From: Trametopsis cervina
Taxonomy: Eukaryota > Basidiomycota > Agaricomycetes > Polyporales > Irpicaceae
Direction: 5' to 3'
NCBI GenBank assembly: GCA_022385755.1
Contig: MU278350.1
Coordinates: forward strand, 129,965-193,964
DNA: 64,000 nt
The notes beneath the pieces were generated by a model that saw nothing but the letters and a program-made list of their open reading frames with translations, ran no database searches and was not told where the DNA came from. The position numbers and the translations under genes are program-made. Below are positions 10,987 through 21,699 of this stretch, one piece after another; the first letter of the stretch is position 1, and the number at the start of each line of letters is the position of its first letter.

Positions 10987-12582
10987 TCAATAGTGACTCG
11001 GATTCACTTGATGTACGGGGAATGACCCACTTTTAACCTTCACATCAAAATCGCTGATGCACATCTCGACATTGTGCCGCGTATGGAAATGGACTTCGCC
11101 GACTCCTTCACAAGGTGCGTCGTATCGTAGCTTCACCAGGTCTTGCACCATTCGCAGCGCATTTGGCTGTATATCCACGAACCGCGCGAGATCGCTGTAC
11201 TCCGCAAAGAGCATCTCGACGTGTTCGAGTTCTTCCAGTTGGAGAATAAGCTCGAACATGTCCTCCCATTGCGCACCCACGATGTGATCGATCACATGGT
11301 CATACTCATACTCAAAAGGTTCAAACCGAAGGACGACCTTGCGAACATATTCGCACTGTTCTGCGTTCCAACCGACTCCTGGCACGCTTTGGGTGATGCG
11401 ACGGCCGCCTGCAGCGAAGAACTCGAGTGTTACGGCGACCGGACTTGGATCCTCCACTCGGCGGATGCTCACGGCGCAAATCAAGTCTTCACGAGGATGG
11501 ATACAATGTTAAACAATCAATACACGGTAGAAACTGGTTGACTCACCATCTTCCTCTACCTCTAGTTCGTTCAGTGGACCACGGGAAACCTGGAGCCGCG
11601 TCATATCCTCGCTCACGGTCGCCTCATGGCATATATCAGTGTATAAAACTTTTGAGATGGATGACATGATCTCCAATTCTGACTCGTAGAGCAGCAATAT
11701 GTCTGGCCGGTCTCCTAGCGGGTCCGCGTAGTAAATTGACGATCTCCCGATCATTTTGAAGGCAGACCACACAAGCTTCACGGGGTCTGTGCCCCATTTG
11801 GCGGATATATTCATATCCACGTCCAGCAAGGGATGCAAGGGGCGACTTCTGGCTTCTTCATTGAGCCAGTGCACCTCCGTCATTTCCAGGTCGATGGAGG
11901 TTCCAATACACCGGAGACTCTTCAAGAATGAACGTAGGTGTCTGGACAACGAACGTAGGTAGACACGCTCCAGAATTACGCGATGACAGAAAAGAGGCGG
12001 TGCGTTGGAGCGTGTAGGAGGGCCCGCGATAGAGCTTTGATGTCCGACATCGATGGCGTCGAAATCATACATGTTCGTGTAAGCGTGTATTTCTGCATGT
12101 GGAAGGAACACTGCACATGTTTCGTATGCATGGATCTGGTCCTTCGAGAGCTGTAGGTTCTGGTGGTTGGAGAGTTGCAGAATCAGGTTCTTGGAGAGTC
12201 GCAGGATGAGATTGGTGTTGAACTCGTCGCTGTCGTACCAGTCCTCATCATTGATTTCCCTGTAGAGGTGAAGAGTCTTGATGTACTCCGAAACCGGTCG
12301 CAAAGTCTGCGGTGTTTGTGATACCAGTGCTGAAAGGGAGAGCACATATTTATGGCTATCCTGTTCTGTACGGCTCCATGGCTTCAATTTTATGCAATCA
12401 AACGCTTTCGGACGACATTTTTTGGCCCAATACTTGCAGACAAGCGAACAGGCAGCCAGTACACGCTTTGTCTCTCTGCGGTGTCTCGACTCGAGATCCC
12501 TCAGTATTTGTAGAGGCCCAAAGTACTGAAGTATCTCCGCCAATATCTCAGGAGGAAGTCGTGTGGCGGCGGAAGCTGCCAT
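10987..12582 (-). CDS. F-box-like protein, tandem copy A
   Basis: Two exons (12582-11547 and 11486-10987) give 511 residues. The N-terminus has an F-box-like helix set: RLPPEILAEILQYFG, then VLAACSLVCKYWAKKCRPKA. In SCF ubiquitin ligases this binds Skp1. The rest is the long variable region common in basidiomycete F-box-like expansions, with segments such as PLFCHRVILERVYL and LRCIGTSIDLEMTEV that may be degenerate leucine-rich units. The target is unknown. The copy at 13145-14732 shares the same exon structure, splice phase and start context, so the two arose by tandem duplication. Copy A carries an extra stretch near residue 130 (LSKNLILQLSNHQNLQLSKDQ) that looks like an internal expansion of one unit; copy B has a single unit there. 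Confidence 0.8.
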
Positions 12583-13018
12583 GGACTGTGAGGGGCTCGT
12601 GGCGTTCGATTACGAGACTTCACTAATAGAGAACCTTGGTATTCAAACTGCTGATCGTATTAAAAGGCCGAGTTTCAGCTATTTTGTGCTCAATATCCTG
12701 TCCAACGACATACCGAATTTCTTAGTGCTTGAATGCGGAGTAGTGCTGCAAATATGTCTTTCAGCTGTTTTTTTTGCTGCTAAGCGCTAAGGGTTACCGC
12801 ACGTGCCACACGCTAGATCTCCGATACTTTAGTACGCACTGTAGGTCTAGCACGACCAGCCGCTATTATGCTCTATGGAGTCTCCTTGCAAGCAGTTCAA
12901 TCTCTCCAGGAAAACATGGGGCGGACGCTCGGACAGGCGTTCGGTTGCAATGGAAAGCAAAAGAGCAACTTCGTATCAATGCATCGCCGTTTATTGACAC
13001 ACCATAGATAGCCATCGG

Positions 13019-13066
13019 CCACGGACTATCGTTACCTTAAATCCTGATTAAGCATGGCAAGATAGC
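13019..13066 (+). pseudogene. Relic of one DUF6533 exon-intron junction
   Basis: These 48 bases match 10209-10256, the DGLSLPQILTEQ exon end and its GTAAG donor in the DUF6533 gene, with about ten substitutions. The next bases (13067 on) match the sequence just past the DUF6533 stop (about 10868 on). About 610 bp that lie between those points in the parent are missing. The fragment is best read as the left edge of the segment duplicated with the F-box gene, followed by an internal deletion. Confidence 0.7.
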
Positions 13067-13144
13067 GTATGTATGGATATTTATACATTACAGAGTCGAT
13101 CCTGCGGTGCGTCCGACTTCAGAGCTCCTCGTCGGGGCGAACTT

Positions 13145-14732
13145 TCACTTCAGTTGACCCTTGTACTGTGCGCGACGAGTCAATAACGAGTCGGGTTCCC
13201 TGTGCACGAAGAACGACCCACCTATTACCCCCACCTCAGAATCTATAGTACACATCTCGACATCGTGCCGCGTATGCAAATGAACTTCGTTGACTCCTTC
13301 ACAAGGTGCGTCGTATCGTAGCTTTCCCAGGTTCTCCAACATCTGCAGAGCCTCTGACTGCGCACGCACGAATTTTACGAGATCGCTATACTCGGCAAAG
13401 AGGAGCTCGACGCACTTAATCTCTTTCAGTTGAAGGAGAAGCTCGAAGAGGTCTGCCCAGCACGCATGCACAATGTGTTCGATCAGCCAGTCAGGTTCAT
13501 ACTGAAAAGGTTTGAACCGGAGGACGACCTTGCGAACAAATTCGTGTTGCCCTGCGTCCCAGCCAACTTCCCACACGTTATGGGTGAGGCGACGGCCGCC
13601 TGCAGCGAAGAACTCGAGTATTACGGCGATAGGACGTGGATCCTCCATTCGGTGGACGCTCACGGCGCAAATTAAGTCTTTACAAGGATGGAGGCAATGT
13701 CAGACTATCAGTGCATAGTAGAAACTGACAAAACTGACCATCTTCTACGTCTAGTTCATTCAGTGGGCCACGGGAAACCTGGAGTCGCAATGTATAGTCG
13801 TAGTAGCCCGGAGTCTCAGAAGAACATATGCCGGTGTGCAAAACTTGCGAGATGGACGACATGATCTCCAAGTCGGGTGAGTATAGTAGCAATATACTTG
13901 GCCGTTCTCCCACTGGGTCCAGGTAGTAGATTGACGATCTCTCCATCATCGTGAAGACAGACCACACCAGCTCTGCGTGAGATGTGCAGTTTCTAGCAGA
14001 TATCTTCATATTGACGTCCAGCAGGGGGAGCACGGAGCGGCTTTCCCCTCTGCTATTGCGCCAGTACACCTCGGTCATTTCCAGGTTGACAGAGGTCCCA
14101 ATACACCGTAGACTTCTCAATAACGAGTATAGGAATCCAGGCAGCCAGGATACATAGACACGCTCCAGGATTATGCGATGACAGAAAAGAGGTAGGTTCT
14201 GCGGAACTCTGAAGGTGTCTGCGATGGGCCCCCGATACCCGACTTGAACAGGGACGTAATTATACATGTCCGTGTGAGCGTATATTTCTGCATGTGGAAG
14301 AAACACTGCGCATGTCCCGTACGTGTCGATCTGGTCCTCGGAGAGTTGGAGGATATGATTAGTGTTGAACTTGGCGCTGTCGTACCAGTTCCCACTGCTG
14401 ATGTCTCTATAGAGGTGAAGAGTCTTGACGTACTCCGAAACTGCTTTCAAAGTTTGCGGTGTTTGTGATACCAGCGATGAGAGTGAGCGCAGGGATTCAC
14501 GGCCATCGTATATTGTACGACTCCCTTTCACCCGCATTTGTATGCAATCAAACGCTTTCGGGCGACATTTGTGGGCCCAGTACCTGCAGACAAGCGAACA
14601 GGCAGCCAGTACACTTTTGGCCTCCTGGCGATATTCCGATTGGAGATCCCTCAGTATTGACAGTGGCCCAAAGTATTGGATTATCTCCTCCAATATCTCG
14701 GGGGGAAGTCGTGCAGCGGCCGAAGTGGCCAT
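13145..14732 (-). CDS. F-box-like protein, tandem copy B
   Basis: Two exons (14732-13739 and 13677-13145) give 508 residues. It is the paralog of the gene at 10987-12582, with the same F-box-like start (RLPPEILEEIIQYFG, VLAACSLVCRYWAHKC), the same phase-1 intron at the DVED/ELEVEED position and the same second exon (VEDP-type motif, then LEFFAAGGRR). The intron donor here is GTCAGT; in copy A it is GTGAGT. The C-terminus is longer and ends at a different stop. Upstream sequence is also conserved (ttggtattcaa near 14768 and 12637), so promoter and gene were copied together. Both frames are open, so both may work. Divergence in the middle third suggests different targets, as is usual in this family. 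Confidence 0.8.
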
Positions 14733-14995
14733 GGACTATGAGTGTGGCAGCTGAGTGATAAATCACGTTGGTATTCAAGCTACCGACGAAGTAAGAACTC
14801 AGGTGTCAGCTACACTCTGTTCACCTTCCGTATACAACGACGTACCGGTTTTTCTAGTGCTTTAGGACGCAGGGCACCAAAGGATAGGCGGATGCGATAC
14901 TGATGCGATAGGAACACATACTCGGAGTCCGGCTGGCTCCGAAATCAGCTGCCGCCTCCTGTCGTTCGTACGAAGATTCTTGTACACGAGCCCTC

Positions 14996-15283
14996 ATGTC
15001 TGCCACTCTTCCTCTAGAAATAAATGTGCTCTACTTTGCAGCTGCGTCAACTGCGACTGGGTTGACTTCCGAGCGGATATCCGTTCCATCGGAAGATCAC
15101 GACGACCTGACTCTTTCCTCGCTCTCTAGTGTCCTGGTCTCGAAGCATCCAGGCAAAGACCTCGATAAGATTCTGGCCACGAGCCAGTGGAGTGTCGACG
15201 AAGAGATGGTAGACGACCCTTCTTCTGTTATCTTGAAGGGCGGTGAGGAGGTTGCGGTCATCTGTCCAGTCTCCGGAGGGTAG
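14996..15283 (+). CDS. MOCS2A: Molybdopterin synthase small subunit (MoaD/MOCS2A type)
   Basis: A single exon encodes 95 residues, the normal size for this family. The start NVLYFAAASTATGL matches the first strand and helix of the MoaD ubiquitin-like fold. The C-terminus is VAVICPVSGG: the family's Pro-x-Ser-Gly-Gly tail, whose last Gly becomes the thiocarboxylate that donates sulfur to precursor Z. It should pair with the large subunit MOCS2B (not in this window) to make molybdopterin for nitrate reductase and sulfite oxidase. The frame has no introns, unlike its neighbours. The ATG at 14996 is the first after the duplicated F-box promoter. The thiamine protein ThiS has a similar fold and tail, but the helix pattern and length fit MoaD better. 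Confidence 0.85.
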   Translation: MSATLPLEINVLYFAAASTATGLTSERISVPSEDHDDLTLSSLSSVLVSKHPGKDLDKILATSQWSVDEEMVDDPSSVILKGGEEVAVICPVSGG

Positions 15284-16189
15284 GTAGGTGACAGATATCA
15301 AAGCTGGTAAGTTTATGTGCCGCATAATCAAAGGTGCGTGAACCTGGCCAAGTTCTGATAAGGCTCAGGTCTTACTGTCCGCATCTTTCAGTTGAACGTG
15401 CGGATGTAGCTGTGCAGTTGCTGTGTGATTCTATTTCAGGGCCAAGATTCCATCTATGAGACTCGTAGTGCTGTAGTAAAGCGCGAATCTAAAGAGCTTC
15501 TCAACAACACTATGTCTGTCCATCGCCCACACCATTCACAGCCACATGACTTACTCCAAGTACATTCGTGATTGAGGAATATGCAGACATTTACCTGAAT
15601 CTACGGTGCGCGGCGAGGTATTGCTGAAGCTTCTCAGATCCTTTACCATGACACACTCTATCCTTCCTTGATCTCCCGCAGTCTGCCAACTGATCCACTC
15701 TGCAATCGGCTCGACATATCGATGCCGTCATACATACCAGCTCACTACCAGCGTGCTGTTTGTACGAGCCAAGCTAACCCTAGGAACCCTTGAACCGGAC
15801 TCACAATCCTCCGCATGCCTGGCCCTACGAAATTGCAGTAAGGAATGCAGGTGCGCGCATGCTGTTTGTTGACGACACCCTGTAACAGTATGCACCTATC
15901 GTGCGTGTTCTGTAGCCGCGAAATAGTCGGACAGCCCGCCAAAGGTTATGACGGATGTGGTAGAAGGGAGAGAACCCGTCAGACAACGTCTCGAGAAACG
16001 AGGGGAATTATTGATGCAGTATGTTCGGGGCAGTCAGACATTCGATTTGGTTTGGGCTGTCTGGAGCGTTCGGTGTAAGAGGTGCGGAAGATTATCTCCA
16101 CATAGTGCACTATGCTAGGCCGTCTAAAGTTAAACACTGTAACGTGCGCTATGAATCCTGAAACCTACCTTGAATCAAAGAATCCGCTT
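15284..16189. other. Intergenic gap right of the MoaD gene
   Basis: About 900 bp with only short frames. No splice-linked exon chain with protein character was found on either strand. It contains the 3' regions of the two convergent genes MOCS2A and the CCDC174-like gene. Confidence 0.5.
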
Positions 16190-17660
16190 TCAGCCTTGCT
16201 TGCCGTGCAAGATGTCAAACTCCAAGTTCGCCAGAAACGCGTCGGCGCTGTCAATTGGTATGGTAGGTTTGTCGGCCCTCTGTTTACCGATGCGCTTAGT
16301 GGAAACTTCCTCTAAAGCAGCGAAAGGGTCGGTGGCCGAACGCGTTGAAGTGTCATTGTGGCTTGAACCTGAAGCAGGCACTGATTCCGCGGTGGCAGGG
16401 GCAGGATCTTTCTTCCGCCGTTTGGCATCCAGTTGCTTTCTCCGCTCTTCCAGCTCGCGTTTCCGCTTTTCCATTGCGCGACTCTTCGTCGAGACCACAG
16501 GAGTTCCCTCGGACCCCTCCGCGCCATGTATCCCTTCCACTTCTCCAGGCCGTAGATCCAGAGCCCCGGCTTCCGCTCGCGTCCTTTCTGTCTCTTCTCT
16601 CGTCTTCCTGAGCTCTTCCATCTGCTTGCGACGCGTCTCCTCATCGCCAGAAAACTGGTAGAAACCTGCCCCTTTCGCGCGGACCTCCTGGGTGGCGTCA
16701 TAATGGATGTTAAGAGGGTTGTCTTCGTCTGCCAGCTTTGCTTGGATCTCGGCCTTTCTCTCCTCGGACGGCTCATAGGTTGGAAAGTGGTTGACAGGAT
16801 TATCTATATCCAGCGTCAGTATGCCGTCCTGCATATACCTGGGTCGAGGTACACACATATGACATATGGACTGTAGGAGTCGCATGATTATTCGACATAG
16901 TATGTAGTGGGGATAGCGGCTTACTCTATATCTTCTTCTTCCGGTTCTTCGGGCTCCAATAAATGTCGAGGAATTTCGGAACGTCTTCCTGTGCGAACAC
17001 GACCAAACTCATCTTCATACTCCACCACAGGATCGTCCTGTATATCAAGTATGACTTGTAAATCCCTATGTAAGGAGCCCGGCGGCACAGCTTTGGACAC
17101 TCACATCCTCTCCTGGTGGTTTGGGCACTGTCATCGATTCGTCTACGTCATCGCTGTCTGATTCGTAGTCCCCGATTGGTTTCGAGTCGAACTGAGCAAT
17201 GCAGCATGGTCAGTCTAGCAGGCTACACATACGAACTGGCTCTGGCTCACGTCAACGAGCAATGCATCATACTGCTTATCATTTAATCCGCCGCTCTTTC
17301 CTTTCCGCAACTTCTCGTAGATCAGTGCTTTACGCTCGAGCTTTGCCCTCGCGCTCTCAAGGGTGGGCTTGCTGATCTCTTCCAGTTCAACGTCCCTAGT
17401 CGCACGCGCTTCTACGCCCTTGTTTGGTCTGGCCCATATAGTGGATTTCTAGACGAAGACGAGTGTTATCATCAGATATGTTATGGCTATTCCTGACTAT
17501 TCGTCGTACAAACCTTGTCTGGCCTCTTCACCGCAGCAAGGGTCTTTCCAGATGCTTTGGCTTTGGCGAATTCTTCTTCCTTGCGAGAGAGCTCAGCTTT
17601 GAGATCCAGAAAGGAGCTCGCGCTGACACCAGCTGCCTTAGCCTTCTTCGACGGCGCCAT
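16190..17660 (-). CDS. CCDC174: CCDC174-like nuclear coiled-coil protein
   Basis: Five exons (17660-17514, 17448-17251, 17191-17105, 17037-16925, 16838-16190) give 397 residues. Family marks in order: SASSFLDLKAELSRKEEEF near residue 15; KLERKALIYEKLRKGKSGG with YDALLVDF near 75-115; the acidic DYESDSDDVDESM; DEFGRVRTGRRSEIP; then GAGFYQFSGDEETRRKQME followed by a long charged coiled coil. These are the conserved blocks of metazoan CCDC174, a nuclear protein linked to the spliceosome and exon-junction complex. A lysine/arginine-rich stretch (KQLDAKRRKK) is a likely nuclear signal. The last 60 residues hold DPFAALEEVSTKRIG and FLANLEFDILHGKQG. The start MAPSKKAKAAG is chosen because exon 1 opens in frame there and the upstream frame lacks protein character. 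Confidence 0.85.
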
Positions 17661-17896
17661 GCCTTCCGCGACGCAAGATGTCGGCTTGCGCAAGGCTCAA
17701 TTCGCAGGAATGGTGGAGGTTAACCTGAGCTATTGCATAGAGGGGGCGCCTACAATCACTTACAGAACCAGCTCGGCCCGCCGTTCCGCAAATACGTTCA
17801 TCAATGGCTTCAGCCGCTGCAGTGCTTTCTAGGATTATCTCACTCACTCACCGCTACCGTACCTGCGTTGCAGAAAGTTATAGATTTTTGCTGAAA

Positions 17897-19228
17897 ATGT
17901 CTAGTATGTATCCGGTGTGGATGGCCATTGCTATAAGCTAATATCTCTCAAAAGTCACAGACAGTATTCGAGTTCCTCGCCAAGTCGAGTGGGTGTCCAC
18001 ACTTACAAGCGTTGAACCTCGATGGACTGTCGAGCCATCTATCCCCGTACTCGAGCAACTCGTTCGTCAAAGACTAGCCCTCCCCACTGGGTCTTCATGC
18101 CACGTCGCCTTCTTCGCAGAAGGAGGCTTCAACAAGCTATATACAGTTGAGGCGAACGGCCATACGCATCTCATCCGCGTAGCCCTCCCTGTGGAACCCC
18201 GCCTCAAAACTCTCAGCGAGGTCGCTACTATCTCTTTTGTCCGTCAATATGCTACCGACTTGGTTCCACAAGTAGTCGCATATGGCGCAGACGCGGCTTC
18301 GCCAGACGTTTCGTTTCCGTTCGATTGGATTATCATGGAGAAGCTCCCGGGAAAGCCCCTCGAAGAGCGGTGGGACGAGATGTCCTATCAGGCGAAGGAG
18401 ACCATCGTCTCAGTGGTCGTGAATGTCCTCGCCAAGCTCTATGCTCATCCTTTATCCGGTATTGGCAACATTTATGCGGATGCGAATAACGAGGCCCCGT
18501 CTAGAGACGTCACCGAAGTCGGACGCATCGTATCCATGGCGTTCTTCTGGCACAAACACTATGACTACGACGTCGAACGAGGGCCGTTCCGCTGCAGTCA
18601 CGACTGGCTAGCCGCTCGACTCGCATTCGTCCTTCACGACGCAAAGGAGACCTTGAGTACGTCTACGGATGAAGACGAAGTCGAAGAGGCCGAAAAGTCA
18701 CAAGAACTTGCCATACGTCTCATGACTTTGCTTCCCACCTTCTTCCCACCGGCCACTGATACTCCCGAGAGAACGGTGATTCATCACGACGACATTTCTT
18801 TCCATAACCTACTCGTTGATGATACAAGCAAGTTAACTGGTATCCTCGACTGGGAATGTGTCTCCGCCCTTCCCCTCTGGAAGGCTTGTCAGCTCCCAAC
18901 TTTCCTCAACTCTCGCCATCGCGCCGAGCGGCCTGATCCTGCCACATACTCCACGGAAGAAGATGGCAGCCCAAGCGAGATGTATACCGAGCACCTGCGC
19001 GAATGGGAAGTGACCAAACTGCGTGCCTTTTTCTTGGCAGAGATGGAACGGGTGGAGCCTGCGTGGATTCGACAGCACCGCATCGGACAGAAGCTTGCCG
19101 ACTTCGAGCTTGCTGTTTCCTACTGTGATGATGAATTCGCGCGTTGGACGGTGAAGCGGTGGGTGGACGGAGTCGAAGAGAACAGTGGAGCAGAGTATTT
19201 GTCCCTTCAAGATCAGCTGCTGGGATGA
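17897..19228 (+). CDS. APH-fold phosphotransferase-like protein
   Basis: A 7-base first exon (17897-17903, ATG TCT A) splices by a consensus GTATGT donor to 17961, giving 424 residues. Without it the main frame has no ATG near its start. The protein has the aminoglycoside-phosphotransferase/choline-kinase fold: a nucleotide-binding start (FFAEGGFNKLYTVEANG), LIRVALP with the probable ATP Lys position replaced by Arg, the hinge WIIMEKLPGKPLEERW, the catalytic loop VIHHDDISFHNLLVDD (HxDxxxxN) and the metal-binding LTGILDWECV. Fungal genomes carry many such genes of unknown substrate, so antibiotic resistance should not be assumed. The acidic insert near residue 230 (TSTDEDEVEEAEKS) lies between the lobes. 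It is convergent with nothing; a small unknown gene follows on the same strand. Confidence 0.85.
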
Positions 19229-19562
19229 ATGGGGCATTAGGTACCTCGAGGGATGCGAATGTCCCATCTGTAGACGTGAATGCTTTGGACCGGCGTTCCT
19301 TGACTATATGGTCTTCGTTTCATTTCGCTTGCACTCAACACTCACTATGGAAGACCAAATTCTGAAGGTTCAGGGGTGGCCGGTAGTACGAACCCGGTAG
19401 CTGCCCTGAACTCTAATTCTACGGTATTAAATGGCGATACTCGAGTATGCCGTTCGACATCCTTTCGACGTTAACACTATACGTATGTCCTGCCTATTGG
19501 TCAATGTCTTTTCTCTTGTTAACCTCTTTCATCCCTGTAGAATCTCAGTAAACTTCGCCGCA

Positions 19563-19927
19563 ATGGGTAAAGCAGACAAAGCACTCGTGGCTTTCATCAA
19601 CGCCATTCCGGACGACAAGTTGACCGCCATTCCAACGAACACAGGCACCCTGTACAGGGATACCGACTTCCGTCTCGACATGCAAGGCGTACGTTCGAGG
19701 CTGAGCTCTAATATCCCTCCTCATGTACTTCGGCTGACAAGAACCCGTAATAGATGACGACTGGCAATCCTCAGAGGCACAACCTCCAGGTTCAGATCAA
19801 CAAACAAACGACTATCAGTACTCTGAAGAAGCACGCGCCGGCGACCGTTTCAACGTATCTTTCAGCCCCTGGTGCCACCGCGGCCACAGTTCGTGAAGGC
19901 CTGCTTCAAGGCAGAAGCCACATTTGA
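19563..19927 (+). CDS. Small hypothetical protein
   Basis: Two exons (19563 to about 19688, then about 19755-19927) join by a GTACGT donor and a TAG acceptor into about 99 residues. The first exon reads ALVAFINAIPDDKLTAIPTN and the second LQVQINKQTTISTLKKHAP, both with good protein character. There is no signal peptide, membrane helix or known motif. The ATG in GCCGCAATGGG has a fair Kozak context and follows a TAG (19541) that could be a 5' UTR intron acceptor. I do not recognise the family. Confidence 0.55.
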
Positions 19928-20304
19928 ACACGGGGAGTCAGAGGCGAGTCGAGGATGTGATATGTTCATGGCTATGAAGGCCTTCTCTTGATCAGTGGTG
20001 TATGATCACATGTAGCAACGAATCACTATTTCTTACCGACTCCATACAACACAGTAATACAATGCATAGATGAGGGAACTGAAGTAAGTGATTCACCGAC
20101 CTTCTTCACATCTCAAAAGTGTTTAGCAGGCGGCATTGGAGAAATATCAGTCCAATGCGTATTGGGACAAAGGACAGATTACAGGGGGGTTAGGAAATAT
20201 ACACATCTCTAAAGCTAATGGTTGATTCCCAGGAAACCATGTATCGCTACAAGTCTAATTAAAGTACGGAAGAGGTGCAATACGTGAAGGTGGCACGTCT
20301 ATAT
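19928..20304. other. Convergent 3' intergenic region
   Basis: About 380 bp between two convergent genes. It contains polyadenylation-type AT-rich words but no open frame of note. Confidence 0.5.
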
Positions 20305-21334
20305 TTAGAGAATAGCCAGACCAACAAAACCCACCAACCCGGTGATTCCAACAAGGCCGAGCGCAGCGTAGCCTCGAGTGGCTGAGTTCTGGCTTCCTTG
20401 GGTCGACGTGGTCGTAGCGCTGGTGGTGGTGTGGGAGGCAGTAGCGTTCACGCTCGCCGAATGGCTTGCACTGCTGGTAGTCGACGACGGAGCAGCAAAG
20501 GCACTATTGCAGGGTCGTCAGATTAGCCGCATGTGATGACATAAGTAATGAGTACTTACGCTCCCTGAGACCCACTGGAGGTTGGACCGGCGGTAGAAGC
20601 CGCAGAGGAGCCTGCGGTACTCGTGCCCGTCGCAGAGACAGACTCGGAAACCGAATTGTTAACACAGCTGTTCAGGTTGCCATAAGTCTCGCGAGATATG
20701 AAATACCAGGGAATCCAGTCACCTGGTGTCAGATCCCCCTAGGATAGTTTGCTCTCCGGAGTAGACAATGGTGCCACTGGAGTCCTTCAAGGCAGTGGTG
20801 CTGTACAACAAGTCAGGCAAAGGACGAAAGTTCAAGTGTAAATACTCACAAGGCAGTACCAGGCTGCATGTCAACATTCCACGTGAACGAGTTCCCGTTC
20901 TGGGTTGGGAACTGTTTCAACTGCCGGTAGTCGGGTTAGCACCTGAGCATTTCAATAGGCAACATATGACCTACGGGAGCCGCAGATGGTTGACCGGCTG
21001 GTAGCTGTGAGCAGATGTGCGAAACTGAATAAAACAAACAACACACCAGGAATCAAGGAGACATAGTAAGGAGCCTGGCCGCCCTGCCAGGTGATCATAG
21101 CGGGCTCTGTGGTGCGTACCATCTGTGAGCAGTTTCCTGAAGACATGATTGTATAACTTACGACAAGTGACAACGTCGTTCCTGTGATAGTCGGGGAGAG
21201 ATGAGCGGACGGTGAGGCTTACATTTAGTTATCAAAAAGTCAGACACTAACAAGGAGTTGACCATGAGTTGTTGTGCCATGATGGCCGGTGCCACACAGG
21301 CAAGGACGATGGCAGTAGCGACAGATTTCATCAT
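20305..21334 (-). CDS. Secreted Ser/Thr-rich GPI-anchored protein with Kre9/Knh1-like domain
   Basis: About seven short exons starting at 21334 assemble a typical basidiomycete surface protein. Order: signal peptide (MKSVATAIVLACVAPAIMAQ); a beta-sandwich N-domain with TEPAMITWQGGQAPYYVSLI, AGQPSAAP, LKQFPTQNGNSFTWNVDM and ALKDSSGTIVYSGEQTIL; a Cys pair region with NSCVNNS; a long Ser/Thr/Ala stalk (SESVSATGTSTAGSSAAST and SHTTTSATTTSTQGS), expected to be O-mannosylated; and a hydrophobic end (LGLVGITGLVGFVGLAIL) acting as GPI signal. The W-x-GG-x-x-PY motif marks the Kre9/Knh1 N-terminal-like family. It probably sits in the cell wall. The exact role is unknown; homologs are abundant in mushrooms. 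Confidence 0.85.
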
Positions 21335-21699
21335 GTTTGGACTGGGGGGAAAAAGAACAAAAGTATAGCGGAGGTAAGGAGCGTAAAAGTGCGGTCTAGC
21401 GCGACAGAGATGGTGGGGGTTAAAAGAAAAGGAGAGACGGGAGACGACGAGGGGGTGTTGAACTCTGTCTCGCGAAGCACGCTCGATTCAGTGCACCTGC
21501 CTTTTTCGACGATTCGGAGTTTAAACTCGACATCGGCTTCGCCCAAAGCGCCACACACGCTCGTGTGTTGAACTGAGGGAGCAGTGAACGAGCAAGGCGC
21601 AACCCATGGGCGGGGATACTGAACATTGGTACATTGGATGATATCACCTGCAAGTAATACAACAACAGATTCAGAGCAAAACACCGAGAACTGGAGACC
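21335..21699. other. Promoter of the GPI-protein gene and 3' end of PRMT5
   Basis: About 365 bp. It holds the upstream region of the gene transcribed leftward and the 3' flank of PRMT5. No open frame with domain content. Confidence 0.5.

Larger units (their letters stand above)
10209..14863. repeat. Tandem segmental duplication (about 2.5 kb and 1.85 kb arms)
   Basis: Arm 1 runs from about 10209 to 12750 and arm 2 from about 13019 to 14863, in direct orientation. Shared landmarks in the same order are the DUF6533 exon end, tgtatggatatttatacat (10871 and 13069), the whole F-box gene, ttggtattcaa, and the caacgac-taccg block upstream of the gene. Arm 2 is shorter because it lost the DUF6533 3' exons. 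Confidence 0.75.
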
